Of a stretch of 44,180 nt of DNA, positions 17,807 to 25,963 are shown piece by piece. Within the stretch, counting starts at the first letter, position 1, and every line of letters begins with the position of its first letter. This DNA is from a virus: positions 1 through 44,180 of IMG/VR virus record IMGVR_UViG_3300021963_000229; one strand, written 5' to 3'. Below the pieces are notes generated by a model. The model did no database searches and was not told where the DNA came from. It saw only the letters and a program-made list of their open reading frames with translations. Both the position numbers and the translations under genes were made by a program.

Positions 17807-20800
17807 GTTACGGATTTAAATTTACGAATACCAATGGCGAGTTAGTCGTTGATGATTCCAATGTTAAGCCTTGGTATATTGATGGATCTATTACAGGAAG
17901 TACTAATTATTTTGGATTAAACTATAAGACTGTAGACATAAGTTATAATGCTTTTGATTTTGGTATATTTACTCCAGGGTCCAGTGTCAATCAACAACCA
18001 AGTACTAATAATAACAGTCCATACGGACCAAATGGTACTTGGTTTATTTACGATATAAGATATATAGCGCCAGATATTAGTGATTGTTTTTATGCATATA
18101 CACTTCCACGTAGTAACGATAGTAATGTTTGGTACTTTACTCAAGATGTTGGCATTCAGCAACCTAGTGGTAGTACCGCTGGAGCAGGCCCAATACATCT
18201 AGTAAATAATCCTAGAATAGATACGTTACCCATACCTGGTACAGGAGAGCAATATGTTTCTATTTTTGCAATGGTTCCAGAAGCTTGGCTAGCAACAGCT
18301 ACTGCGGAGCAACTTCAGGCAATTATACCAAAAGTATACTTTTTTGGAAGTAAAGAAATAGCAAATAATATACGTAGTAGCGGCTATGGTATGCAGGTAT
18401 TTGATAATACTGCTAAATGCATGTATGATTCTGCAAAGTTACACATACAACTTAAAAGCTACTCGTTCCAAGACTGGACTATTCCACCTCCGCCATATGT
18501 ATCGGGCCCTGACTGGAATGGTGCAGATATTAGATCAAATACTATAACTACTGCTTCTCCTCCAAGCAGCACCGCTTTTGTAATACCAACAGCATCTCAA
18601 TATTTCTATACCGAATATGATTTAGACGGCGTTACCATGGGCTCAGTTAAGGTCCATAGAACTATGGTACAAAGAATAGACTCTGGCACCGATACAGGTA
18701 ACACTAGTATAATACGTACTAGAACTGTACATTGTGGTACTCAAGCTACTCAAGCATTAGGATTAGGAGATAGATTAATAGGAGTACCTAATAATACTTG
18801 GTGGAATTATGGATCAAACTCTTATGCTGGTTGGTTAGGTCAGCAATATAAACTACAAATTTTAGCTTTAGATGCAGGGCCTCTTGATCGCGGCTACTCA
18901 GTAGGCGATTGGCCTTCTACTTTTAGTCTTTCTGTTGATAGAACAACTGTACCTGAAAATCTTAGCAGCAGTCTTAATAAAGTTACTTTTACGCTTAGAA
19001 CTACACGAATAGCTACAGGCTACCAAGCATCATATACTATAAGTGGACCTAATATTACTGCTAGTGATATAGACTTTGTACATAGCAATGGCCAATATGT
19101 AAGTCAGGGTTCTTTAACAGGATATTTTACTGTAGTAAATAATATTGCTACTATTTCGTTGTATATAAGCGAAGATTATGTAGCTGAAGGAACCGAAACA
19201 CTAACTTTAAGCTTAAACAATGGGCTAGCATCAGCCACAGTTTCTTTAACCGAAGACAAAGCGTATAGCCTAATCTTTGCACAAACTCCAGACGTTACAA
19301 ACGCCGGAGTGCCGGGTTTCTATGAAAACTCTGGTAATAATTCTAGAACAGTGCTATTCTCACTATTAACAAAAAATATCTTACCCGGAACAGTAATTCC
19401 TTGGAGATTAGTATACAGTAGTACCGCTAGTGCAAGTGACTTTATTCAAGGAACTAGTGGTAATTTTACAATTGAAGCACTACCCGTTGCCAATGCTCAA
19501 TCTAATGGTGGATATAATGGTAGAGATAATGCCGTTATAATCATTAAAAGAGATTTTTTAACAGAAGGCACAGAGCGAGCAAGGCTAGATCTTACTAATA
19601 TACCTGGAATTTATCTAGATTTTGACATAATAGACACCAGTGGTGGTACACCTGGTGTAACTATATTTAACCCTAACGGCAACTCTCAAACAAGCGGCAC
19701 TGTAAACTTAAGTGAAGGTACAGAATCTATTTGGATAATATATGTTACTAATATATCTACTGCAAATGCTGTATTATATCCTAAAATTACTGGCGGAACA
19801 GCTGATGCGGCAGATATTGTTGTCAAAGACTATCGCGATAATAGCTTAAATCAAGTAACGCTAGATGCGGATGGTTTCGGAATAATTAGTATTACGCCAA
19901 CAGCTGATGTAGCACTAGAAGGTCCTGAAAATTTTACGCTAGGTATTTATTACCCACAAAATACAAAGATATATGATTATAGTGGTACTATAAATATTGC
20001 TGATACTTCTAAGCCTCCTGAGCAATATACTACAACAGTAAGTTCTCAATTTACTGATGAAGGTCTGACAATATCTGTTACTATTACTTCTGCTTATGAT
20101 TACGCTCATCCAATCTATTGGGTTTTTGCAGGACAAAATATAGGCGGAAGTTTCGGAACTCTAAGTTTAGATGACATTTCTAGTATAAGATACCGAGATC
20201 CTGACTATTTAATAACAGGTGGCCCACAGTATGTCAATATAACTAAAAGCGACCGAGGGTCCTTTAGTTTTCCAGGTTCTGGAATCCAGACCCAAAACTT
20301 ACGGTATACTATAGAACTTATTACACTTGACGATGGAGTTACAGAACCTTCCGAGTTTGGTGGTATAACTTTTCGTAATGATAGTTATACTGGGCCTATA
20401 TTAGATATGCCAGGTTTTTTCTTAAAAGATAAAACACCACCAACATACAGTATATATCCTAGTGCCACCACTGTAAACGAGGGAGATACTTTAGTATGGA
20501 CTATCACAACCACTAATGTTCCTAATGGTACAGTATTGTGGTGGATAAGTTTTGGTTCAGCAACAAATGTAGATTATGATGATAATCTATACGGAACATC
20601 AGTAACTATTAATAATAATACAGGAACAATATCACGTGTAGTTAAAGCAGATAATGGGGCATATGAAGGTATGGAAACATCTGTACTAGCATTATACGAC
20701 TCTGCTAGCTATACTAATGAGATAGCTAGATATAGCGGCAGCGTAAGTATTAATGATACTAGTAATAATGTTAATGAAGTATTAACTATTAACCCCTCTA

Positions 20801-22176
20801 GTGTACCTTACCCTAATACTGTTACTGTTTCAATTACTGGTGGTGTTCCAAATACACAAGTACAGTATAGTATAGACAGTACTAATTATGACGGCTCTGT
20901 AACTTTAGACGCAAGCGGTAATTATACAAATAATGCCGCAGCTCCTGGTGAGGCTGTTGGTTCACACACTTTATATGTAAGATTCCCTGCTACAGGGCAT
21001 ACTAGATCAGCCTCTTGGACAGTAACTGCTCCAGCACCAACCTATTCATTTGCTCGCGATCAAAGTATAGTAGATGAAGGCCAAACTATTACTTATACTG
21101 TTACTACAACAAATGTGGCTAATGGTACTAGAGTATACTGGATTAATTACGGTAGCGCAGATGCCAATGACTTTACTAGCTTTACAAATGAAGGTTTTGT
21201 AACTATTAATAACAATACGGGTAGTTTTTATAGAACTTTACGTAACGATATTACGTCTGAAGGCAATGAAACCGTATTTGTGTTCTTTTATGCAGATTCT
21301 GGATATAATGATCTTTTGGGCTATACTGGACAAACAACTGTAAATGATACAAGCGTTCCAGCAGTTGTATATAACGAAACAATAAGTATGACTCCAAGTT
21401 CTGTAACGTATCCAAACGGAGTTACCTTTAATGCTAGCGGCGGTAAGCCAAACGGAAGTTATAGATTTAGTGTAAATAGTCTTAATTTTGATAGCCCTAC
21501 TTATTACTTAAATAGTAGTGGTAGTGCTACTGGCCCTACTGGAGATGCAGGAGCAGGTTTCAATCCTGGTAATTATACAATTTATGTGTATTTTGTAGAC
21601 AGTGGTAACACTCGTCAAGCTTCCTGGACTGTTACAGCCGCAAATCCTGCAGCAGGAACTTTATTAAGTCAATATTGCGGTACAGGCGCTAATCAATATA
21701 CTCGTTATGGTAATTATGCTGATGGAAGCGGCGGCAGTTATGTTCAAGTAATTGAAACAAATGCAGCTTACTGTGGGTACACTCCACCAGCTGGACAAGT
21801 AGTTAGTAATTATAGTTCTACTACTAATGATCCTGGAAATACTGATGTAGAGGGCTCGCCTTCAGCTGCATACGATGGTATACGTTGTCGAGGGGTAGGC
21901 AGAAATCTCATAGACAGTCAAGTAACCAGAACGTTTACCGTAAGTCAGGCTGGAACAATCACTGCATATTTAATAGTAGGTAGTGAAGCAAATTATGATT
22001 TTGGAGAAATATACTTTGATGATGTTCAGTATGCGCGTGGAAGCGGCAACTATAATAGTGGCCCCCTTACAGGACCTATTAGTGCAGGAACTCATACTAT
22101 TAAAGTACGTTATACAAAAGACGGTAGTGTTAGTGGTGGGGATGACTCAGCTTTTGGATATTGGTCTATAACTTAA
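17803..22176 (+). CDS. Large fibre with Calx-beta-like repeats
   Basis: A 1457-residue, beta-rich, Cys-poor protein. Residues 1-370 hold two Y-G-x-x-x-F domains. From ~375 to ~1190 there are about five or six Calx-beta-like repeats, recognisable from V-x-E-G/N-x-x-x strands followed about 70 residues later by E-G-x-E-x (V-A-E-G-T-E-T, L-T-E-G-T-E-R, Y-E-G-M-E-T, T-S-E-G-N-E-T). The last two are close duplicates (T-T-T-N-V-x-N-G-T). Two Ig-like inserts (P-S-S-V-x-Y-P-N) alternate with them near 1010-1080 and 1190-1270. The final ~180 residues have a Cys pair and an adhesin-like fold (D-G-S-G-G-S-Y, A-Y-C-G-Y-T). Calx-beta domains bind calcium, so a stiff, calcium-stabilised side fibre is likely. 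A strong terminator follows. Confidence 0.7.
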   Translation: MSYGFKFTNTNGELVVDDSNVKPWYIDGSITGSTNYFGLNYKTVDISYNAFDFGIFTPGSSVNQQPSTNNNSPYGPNGTWFIYDIRYIAPDISDCFYAYTLPRSNDSNVWYFTQDVGIQQPSGSTAGAGPIHLVNNPRIDTLPIPGTGEQYVSIFAMVPEAWLATATAEQLQAIIPKVYFFGSKEIANNIRSSGYGMQVFDNTAKCMYDSAKLHIQLKSYSFQDWTIPPPPYVSGPDWNGADIRSNTITTASPPSSTAFVIPTASQYFYTEYDLDGVTMGSVKVHRTMVQRIDSGTDTGNTSIIRTRTVHCGTQATQALGLGDRLIGVPNNTWWNYGSNSYAGWLGQQYKLQILALDAGPLDRGYSVGDWPSTFSLSVDRTTVPENLSSSLNKVTFTLRTTRIATGYQASYTISGPNITASDIDFVHSNGQYVSQGSLTGYFTVVNNIATISLYISEDYVAEGTETLTLSLNNGLASATVSLTEDKAYSLIFAQTPDVTNAGVPGFYENSGNNSRTVLFSLLTKNILPGTVIPWRLVYSSTASASDFIQGTSGNFTIEALPVANAQSNGGYNGRDNAVIIIKRDFLTEGTERARLDLTNIPGIYLDFDIIDTSGGTPGVTIFNPNGNSQTSGTVNLSEGTESIWIIYVTNISTANAVLYPKITGGTADAADIVVKDYRDNSLNQVTLDADGFGIISITPTADVALEGPENFTLGIYYPQNTKIYDYSGTINIADTSKPPEQYTTTVSSQFTDEGLTISVTITSAYDYAHPIYWVFAGQNIGGSFGTLSLDDISSIRYRDPDYLITGGPQYVNITKSDRGSFSFPGSGIQTQNLRYTIELITLDDGVTEPSEFGGITFRNDSYTGPILDMPGFFLKDKTPPTYSIYPSATTVNEGDTLVWTITTTNVPNGTVLWWISFGSATNVDYDDNLYGTSVTINNNTGTISRVVKADNGAYEGMETSVLALYDSASYTNEIARYSGSVSINDTSNNVNEVLTINPSSVPYPNTVTVSITGGVPNTQVQYSIDSTNYDGSVTLDASGNYTNNAAAPGEAVGSHTLYVRFPATGHTRSASWTVTAPAPTYSFARDQSIVDEGQTITYTVTTTNVANGTRVYWINYGSADANDFTSFTNEGFVTINNNTGSFYRTLRNDITSEGNETVFVFFYADSGYNDLLGYTGQTTVNDTSVPAVVYNETISMTPSSVTYPNGVTFNASGGKPNGSYRFSVNSLNFDSPTYYLNSSGSATGPTGDAGAGFNPGNYTIYVYFVDSGNTRQASWTVTAANPAAGTLLSQYCGTGANQYTRYGNYADGSGGSYVQVIETNAAYCGYTPPAGQVVSNYSSTTNDPGNTDVEGSPSAAYDGIRCRGVGRNLIDSQVTRTFTVSQAGTITAYLIVGSEANYDFGEIYFDDVQYARGSGNYNSGPLTGPISAGTHTIKVRYTKDGSVSGGDDSAFGYWSIT

Positions 22177-22204
22177 TAACTAAAAACTTTAAAACTTCAC
22201 TGCC

Positions 22205-22242
22205 AAAATACCCTGTCCATTATATGGGCAGGGTATTTTTTT
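22205..22242 (+). terminator. Strong Rho-independent terminator ending the tail operon
   Basis: Bases 22205-22220 pair with 22224-22239 (16 bp, one G-U) around a 3-base loop, and a run of Ts follows. It starts 28 bases after the fibre stop and sits four bases before the next promoter's -35 box. Confidence 0.92.
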
Positions 22243-22245
22243 GCA

Positions 22246-22274
22246 TTGACAACTATGCGCCCTTGTGGTATAAT
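22246..22274 (+). promoter_or_regulatory. Consensus sigma70 promoter for the fibre/lysis block
   Basis: TTGACA (22246-22251), a 17-base spacer, TATAAT (22269-22274), with TG one base upstream of the -10 (extended -10). It has the same architecture as 5843-5871: terminator, then TTGACAA, then TGTGnTATAAT. The predicted start is near 22281, giving a leader of about 117 bases. I found no equally good promoter or terminator between here and the right edge, so it may drive the remaining ~22 kb. Confidence 0.88.
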
Positions 22275-22292
22275 ATATCAAATTGTCAGAGT

Positions 22293-22315
22293 TTGTCAAC
22301 CTTTTTTCTTGACAA
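22293..22315 (+). repeat. Inverted repeat in the leader of the second promoter
   Basis: TTGTCAA (22293-22299) and TTGACAA (22309-22315) are perfect inverted copies 9 bases apart, just after the predicted transcription start. The same heptamer forms the -35 region (22246-22252). It could be an operator-like site or a weak RNA stem. The T-rich spacer also suggests an attenuator, but 7 bp is a weak stem. Confidence 0.4.
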
Positions 22316-22397
22316 GCTTTTAACTAGATGTAAAGGGCAGACCTGCCGTTTAGAATATAATTAAATATACAACCACTGCTAATAAGGAGATCTGATT

Positions 22398-22754
22398 ATG
22401 GTGGAGATTGATAACCACAGCCTCATTCAGACAGTTTCACTAGTTGCGTTAGCAGTTGTTGCTTTCTCAGTTGGAATTCAGAAACTGTTAAAAGACTGGA
22501 AAAGTACCCATGCGGAAACTAGCGTAATTACTTTAATGCACACGGAGCTAGAACGTATGAGTCAACAGAATACCTTACTTGCCACTGAGTTAAATCGCTT
22601 GCAGCAAGAAATGATTCTGCTAAATACTCAACTAGCACAGTTGTGCGTTGAGAATCAGCAACTACAAACTGAAGTTGTTGCACTAACTGAAGAAGTTAAC
22701 AAGTTTCGAGTGTCGGCTACTATAGCAGCAGCTAAAAAGGTTAAGGTGGGCTAA
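22398..22754 (+). CDS. Membrane-anchored coiled-coil protein
   Basis: A 118-residue protein, first gene after the second promoter, with AAGGAGA (22384-22390) at good spacing. Residues ~8-31 form one membrane segment (L-I-Q-T-V-S-L-V-A-L-A-V-V-A-F), followed by a charged linker and a long Leu/Gln/Glu coiled coil (about 45-108) with a Lys-rich end. The shape resembles a holin-associated or i-spanin-like protein, but it is far from the lysis genes and next to fibre genes. It could also be a virion or host-membrane factor. No family recognised. Confidence 0.7.
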   Translation: MVEIDNHSLIQTVSLVALAVVAFSVGIQKLLKDWKSTHAETSVITLMHTELERMSQQNTLLATELNRLQQEMILLNTQLAQLCVENQQLQTEVVALTEEVNKFRVSATIAAAKKVKVG

Positions 22755-23347
22755 TGCAACCAGCAAAAATTAACTATAAAATTTACCAAGGCAGCACTTT
22801 TCAAGAGACATTTCGTTGGGAATCAGAAACAAAAGTTTATGTACCAATTCAGTCTATTGCAAAATCAGCCCCTTGCGTAATTACCACCACCACACCACAT
22901 AATCTACCAGTAGGTTGGAGATTTCGTGTAGTTGGTGCTGGCGGCATGAAAGAAATTAATAGTACAGGTGAAGATTATCACTTGTCTACTCTTACACCTA
23001 CCGCCACTACTGTTGAAATAAATCAAGTAAATAGTTTAGCATATAATACATATACAAGCGGCGGAGTAGTAGAATTTAATCAACCAGTATCACTAGCTGG
23101 ATTTGCTGCGCGTATGCAAATTCGTGAAACAGTGGATAGTCCAACAGTTATTCATGAAGCCACAACACAGAATTCGCAAATTAGTTTAGACAATACTACT
23201 AAAACAATTCAGATTACACTATTAGCAAATGTTACACAAAACTTCTCATTTGCAACAGCAGTATATAGTTTAGAACTATATAACGGCAACAATGTAATCC
23301 CTTTTATTAGTGGAAATCTTACACTAGTTCAGGAGGTTACACGATGA
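22754..23347 (+). CDS. Structural protein with FCCH-like beta domain
   Basis: A 197-residue protein; its ATG overlaps the previous stop by one base, with AAGGTGGG upstream. It opens with I-Y-Q-G-S-T-F, a common start for fibre-attachment or baseplate-type proteins. Residues 35-110 (C-V-I-T-T-T-T-P-H-N-L-P-V-G, then V-V-G-A-G-G-M-K-E-I-N) look like the small beta-barrel called the E1-FCCH-like domain in many aquatic phage structural proteins. The rest is a beta domain with A-A-R-M-Q-I-R. Likely part of the fibre base. The role is inferred from neighbours. Confidence 0.6.
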   Translation: MQPAKINYKIYQGSTFQETFRWESETKVYVPIQSIAKSAPCVITTTTPHNLPVGWRFRVVGAGGMKEINSTGEDYHLSTLTPTATTVEINQVNSLAYNTYTSGGVVEFNQPVSLAGFAARMQIRETVDSPTVIHEATTQNSQISLDNTTKTIQITLLANVTQNFSFATAVYSLELYNGNNVIPFISGNLTLVQEVTR

Positions 23348-23613
23348 GTGCTGAAGTAATCGTAACCCAAAGTGGTGATACTAGTGTTATTCAGGAACAA
23401 GTAGTAACTACTGTAGTAACCGACGATAAACCTCCAAGAATTATTACTAGTGGTATGATGCCACCTCCTGCAGTAAACTCATTAACAAACTCTGCTGACG
23501 TAGATGTTAGCCAATTAAAAGACGGCGGTGTGTTAGTTTATAACACAGCAACAAATTTGTGGACAGCAACTAATTTGTTTGAAAAACAAATTTTTGAAGC
23601 TGGACAGTATTAA
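23344..23613 (+). CDS. Small fibre-linked structural protein
   Basis: An 89-residue protein in a 4-base overlap with the gene before it. The first half is Thr/Val-rich and likely extended. The second half carries D-V-S-Q-L-K-D-G-G-V-L-V-Y-N-T-A-T-N-L-W-T-A-T, a pattern (D-G-x-x-L-x-Y-x-x-x-x-x-x-W) found repeatedly in phage fibre and baseplate wedge proteins as a short beta hairpin unit. Probably a linker or capping piece of the fibre complex. No enzyme motif or membrane segment. Confidence 0.55.
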   Translation: MSAEVIVTQSGDTSVIQEQVVTTVVTDDKPPRIITSGMMPPPAVNSLTNSADVDVSQLKDGGVLVYNTATNLWTATNLFEKQIFEAGQY

Positions 23614-23623
23614 AGGATAGAAT

Positions 23624-24955
23624 ATGGCTTCAATTTTACGAATTAAGCGAAGTGAAACATCAGGTAATCCTGGGGTACTAGCAGCGGGTGAGTTAGCCTA
23701 TTCTGGCTTAACGGATAATGGCTCAAACGGTGGTGATAGACTCTATGTTGGTTTAGGTGTTGAAACCGCAGGAAACGCAGTAAATCACATTATTATTGGT
23801 GGTAAGCGCTATACCGACATGGTTGACGCAGCCACTAACTTGAATAACGTAGGCACTTTAGTAAAGCGTGACTCAAACGGTGACTTTGTTGCACGTCGCA
23901 TTACAGCAGATCTAATCGGAAATGCTGATACAACTACAAAGTGGTTAAATGCACGTAATTTAAGTTTAACAGGTGACGGTACTGCTACTTTAACAGCAGT
24001 AGATGGTTCAGCCAATATCTCCGCAGCACTTACTTTAGCAAATACTGGAGTTACTGCTGGTAATTATGGTAGTGCTACAGCAATACCTACTTTTACAGTT
24101 GACACAAAAGGTCGATTAACTGCTGCAGGAACTGTAGCAGTTGCAACTAACTTATCTATTGCAGGTAATGCTGGAACAGATACAGTTAGTTTATTAACAG
24201 ATACATTAACAATTAGGGGCGGAGTTGGGGTTACAACTGCTATTACAGATAATACAGTTACCATCAACTTGCCACAAGCCGTATCGCCTACATCAAACGT
24301 AACGTTTAACGATGTAACTGTATCAGGCACATTAAACTCAAACGACATTACTGCTACAAATATTCAAATTGCGGGTAATGCTGAAGTAACTGGTAATTTA
24401 ACAGTATTAGGTACTGTTACTACAGTTAACTCAACAACAGTCTCTGTTGGCGATAAAAACCTTGAGTTAGCCAAAGATGCTACTAGTGCAGCACAAGCTG
24501 ATGGTGGCGGTATTACAGTAAAAGGCCCAACAGTTGCAGCTACGTTAACTTACACAAGTGCTGATGACCGCTGGAACTTAAACAAAGATTTAAATGTTAC
24601 TAATGTTTATGCTGAGTTAGTTGGCAATGCTTCAACAGCAACCAAATGGAAAACAGCACGTAACTTGAGTTTAACAGGCGACGCAACAGCTACTTTAACA
24701 GCAGTTGATGGAAGTGCTGCAGTTAGTGCCGCAATTACATTGACAACAGTTAACTCTAATGTAGGTACATATGGTGATGCAATCACTGTGCCAACAATTA
24801 CAGTTAACGGTAAAGGTTTAGTAACTTCTATTTTTCAGTCAGTGATACCAACTGCTACAACTTTAGTAAAAGGTTTGGCAAGTTTTGATGCAACCCAGTT
24901 TACACTTACTAACGGATCTGTATATTTAAGTGTTGTTGATGCTGGTACTTATTAA
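23624..24955 (+). CDS. Tail fibre with duplicated L-x-L-T-G-D beta repeats
   Basis: A 443-residue protein with AAAGGA before ATG 23624. The start (I-L-R-I-K-R-S, then P-G-V-L-A-A-G-E-L-A-Y-S) is the N-terminal motif of many phage fibres, where it binds the attachment site. An internal duplication is clear: residues ~95-165 and ~335-415 share G-N-A-x-T-x-T-K-W, A-R-N-L-S-L-T-G-D, T-A-T-L-T-A-V-D-G-S-A and a V-D/N-x-K-G-x-x-T strand. Between them lies a G-N-L-T-V-L-G-T-V-T-T-V-N-S-T beta-solenoid-like region. This is typical of trimeric fibre shafts. Elevated GCT/GGT/ACA codon use suggests good expression. Confidence 0.75.
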   Translation: MASILRIKRSETSGNPGVLAAGELAYSGLTDNGSNGGDRLYVGLGVETAGNAVNHIIIGGKRYTDMVDAATNLNNVGTLVKRDSNGDFVARRITADLIGNADTTTKWLNARNLSLTGDGTATLTAVDGSANISAALTLANTGVTAGNYGSATAIPTFTVDTKGRLTAAGTVAVATNLSIAGNAGTDTVSLLTDTLTIRGGVGVTTAITDNTVTINLPQAVSPTSNVTFNDVTVSGTLNSNDITATNIQIAGNAEVTGNLTVLGTVTTVNSTTVSVGDKNLELAKDATSAAQADGGGITVKGPTVAATLTYTSADDRWNLNKDLNVTNVYAELVGNASTATKWKTARNLSLTGDATATLTAVDGSAAVSAAITLTTVNSNVGTYGDAITVPTITVNGKGLVTSIFQSVIPTATTLVKGLASFDATQFTLTNGSVYLSVVDAGTY

Positions 24956-24967
24956 TAAGGAAGCGTT

Positions 24968-25408
24968 ATGACAACATTAACTGGACCAATTACTTCTGCT
25001 GTACAATATGATACAATTGCAACATATAATGGACAGTCCGATATAGTAGTAAATGGAGGAAACGGTGACGCAAGAATCAGTATTGCTAATGGTGTTATAA
25101 CTATAACTAATCCTGGTACTAGCTATACAGCAGGTATTGTTACTATAGGTGGTGGTACTAGGATTGTTATTGCGGTTGACGCAAAACTAAAATTACAAGT
25201 TAGGCGAAGTGCTGTAGCTGGAAAAGTTCCTACAGCAGCAGATTTAGAAGACGGTGAGTTAGCTCTAAATACTGCAGACGGTATTCTTTACTATAAAAAC
25301 AATCAGGGCAACATTTCTTCACTATCTAGCGGTGGTGGTGGAAGCACTGCTCTTACGGAACAAATAGCAACAGAAAAAGCTATTATTATGGCAATTGCAT
25401 TGGGGTAA
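24968..25408 (+). CDS. Fibre-attachment protein with G-E-L-A-x-N motif
   Basis: A 146-residue protein. The N-terminal ~75 residues are a Gly/Ile/Thr-rich beta unit (N-P-G-T-S-Y-T-A-G-I-V-T-I) like one unit of the G-x-x-Y-T repeats in the giant fibre gene downstream. Residues ~75-120 hold L-K-L-Q-V-R-R-S, P-T-A-A-D-L-E-D-G-E-L-A-L-N-T-A-D-G-I-L-Y-Y-K, the widespread N-terminal attachment motif of phage fibres. A short Gly-rich and helical tail follows. It looks like an adaptor that combines a shaft unit with an attachment unit. A role in joining neighbouring fibres is inference. Confidence 0.6.
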   Translation: MTTLTGPITSAVQYDTIATYNGQSDIVVNGGNGDARISIANGVITITNPGTSYTAGIVTIGGGTRIVIAVDAKLKLQVRRSAVAGKVPTAADLEDGELALNTADGILYYKNNQGNISSLSSGGGGSTALTEQIATEKAIIMAIALG

Positions 25409-25411
25409 CAT

Positions 25412-25732
25412 ATGGCAACAGTATTTGTAAACGCAATATCACGTGCCGTTGGAACTACCGAAGTAGTTAGTTTTACAGCACCAGAAAAATGCATTGTAAT
25501 TGGTGGAAGTATCTCAAATTTAAAGAGTACAACCATTCCTTTTACATTAAAGATTCGTAGGGGATTGGAAGATACCTACATTCACAAAGATAAAAGAATT
25601 GATGCGGGCGATCCATACGAATTATCAAAAGGTAATAAGTTAGTTCTTGCCACAGGAGATAAATTAATTATCTCCGCCAAAGTAGATTCTAGCATTGATG
25701 CAGTCTTCTCAATATTACAAGGAGTCTCATAA
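25412..25732 (+). CDS. Small beta-sandwich virion protein
   Basis: A 106-residue protein of alternating strands (F-T-A-P-E-K-C-I-V-I-G-G-S-I-S-N-L, then K-L-V-L-A-T-G-D-K-L-I-I-S-A). The pattern resembles small structural proteins found beside fibre genes in aquatic T4-like and siphoviral genomes, which pack as beta sandwiches. It sits in a run of short genes between two fibre genes and overlaps the next ATG by one base. No function is established for the group that I can name. Confidence 0.55.
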   Translation: MATVFVNAISRAVGTTEVVSFTAPEKCIVIGGSISNLKSTTIPFTLKIRRGLEDTYIHKDKRIDAGDPYELSKGNKLVLATGDKLIISAKVDSSIDAVFSILQGVS

Positions 25733-25962
25733 TGGGTGGGTTTTACGAAGGCACAGATTTAGCCGACAAAGTGTTATATGGGTTTCGTCTAGACCCCGAC
25801 ACAGGCAATCTAAACATTGAGATTTTAGACGGAGACACTCCAGTCTCACTACCACAAGATGGTACGATTGATAAGTATGACTACAAACAGTGGGTTTGGT
25901 CAAAAGATACTATTCAATTTGAATGGGGTAACAAAGGACACTTACTTATGAGGCTAATATAA
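25732..25962 (+). CDS. Small conserved structural protein of unknown role
   Basis: A 76-residue acidic protein starting on the last base of the preceding stop. It contains F-R-L-D-P-D-T-G-N-L-N-I-E and W-V-W-S-K-D-T-I-Q-F-E-W. The D-P-x-T-G-x-L pattern is frequent in fibre-linked proteins. One base separates its stop from the giant fibre's ATG, so the two are translated together and it may be a base or capping subunit of that fibre. Not recognised beyond this. Confidence 0.5.
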   Translation: MGGFYEGTDLADKVLYGFRLDPDTGNLNIEILDGDTPVSLPQDGTIDKYDYKQWVWSKDTIQFEWGNKGHLLMRLI

Positions 25963-25963
25963 T

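Noticed and set aside
22309-22337. A third promoter beginning with TTGACA at 22309
   Set aside because: No acceptable -10 box at 15-19 bases; the hexamer is better explained as one arm of the inverted repeat.
22161-22364. 67-codon + strand open frame after the Calx-beta fibre
   Set aside because: It runs straight through the strong terminator and the consensus promoter, starts inside the previous gene without a ribosome binding site, and has no protein-like pattern.
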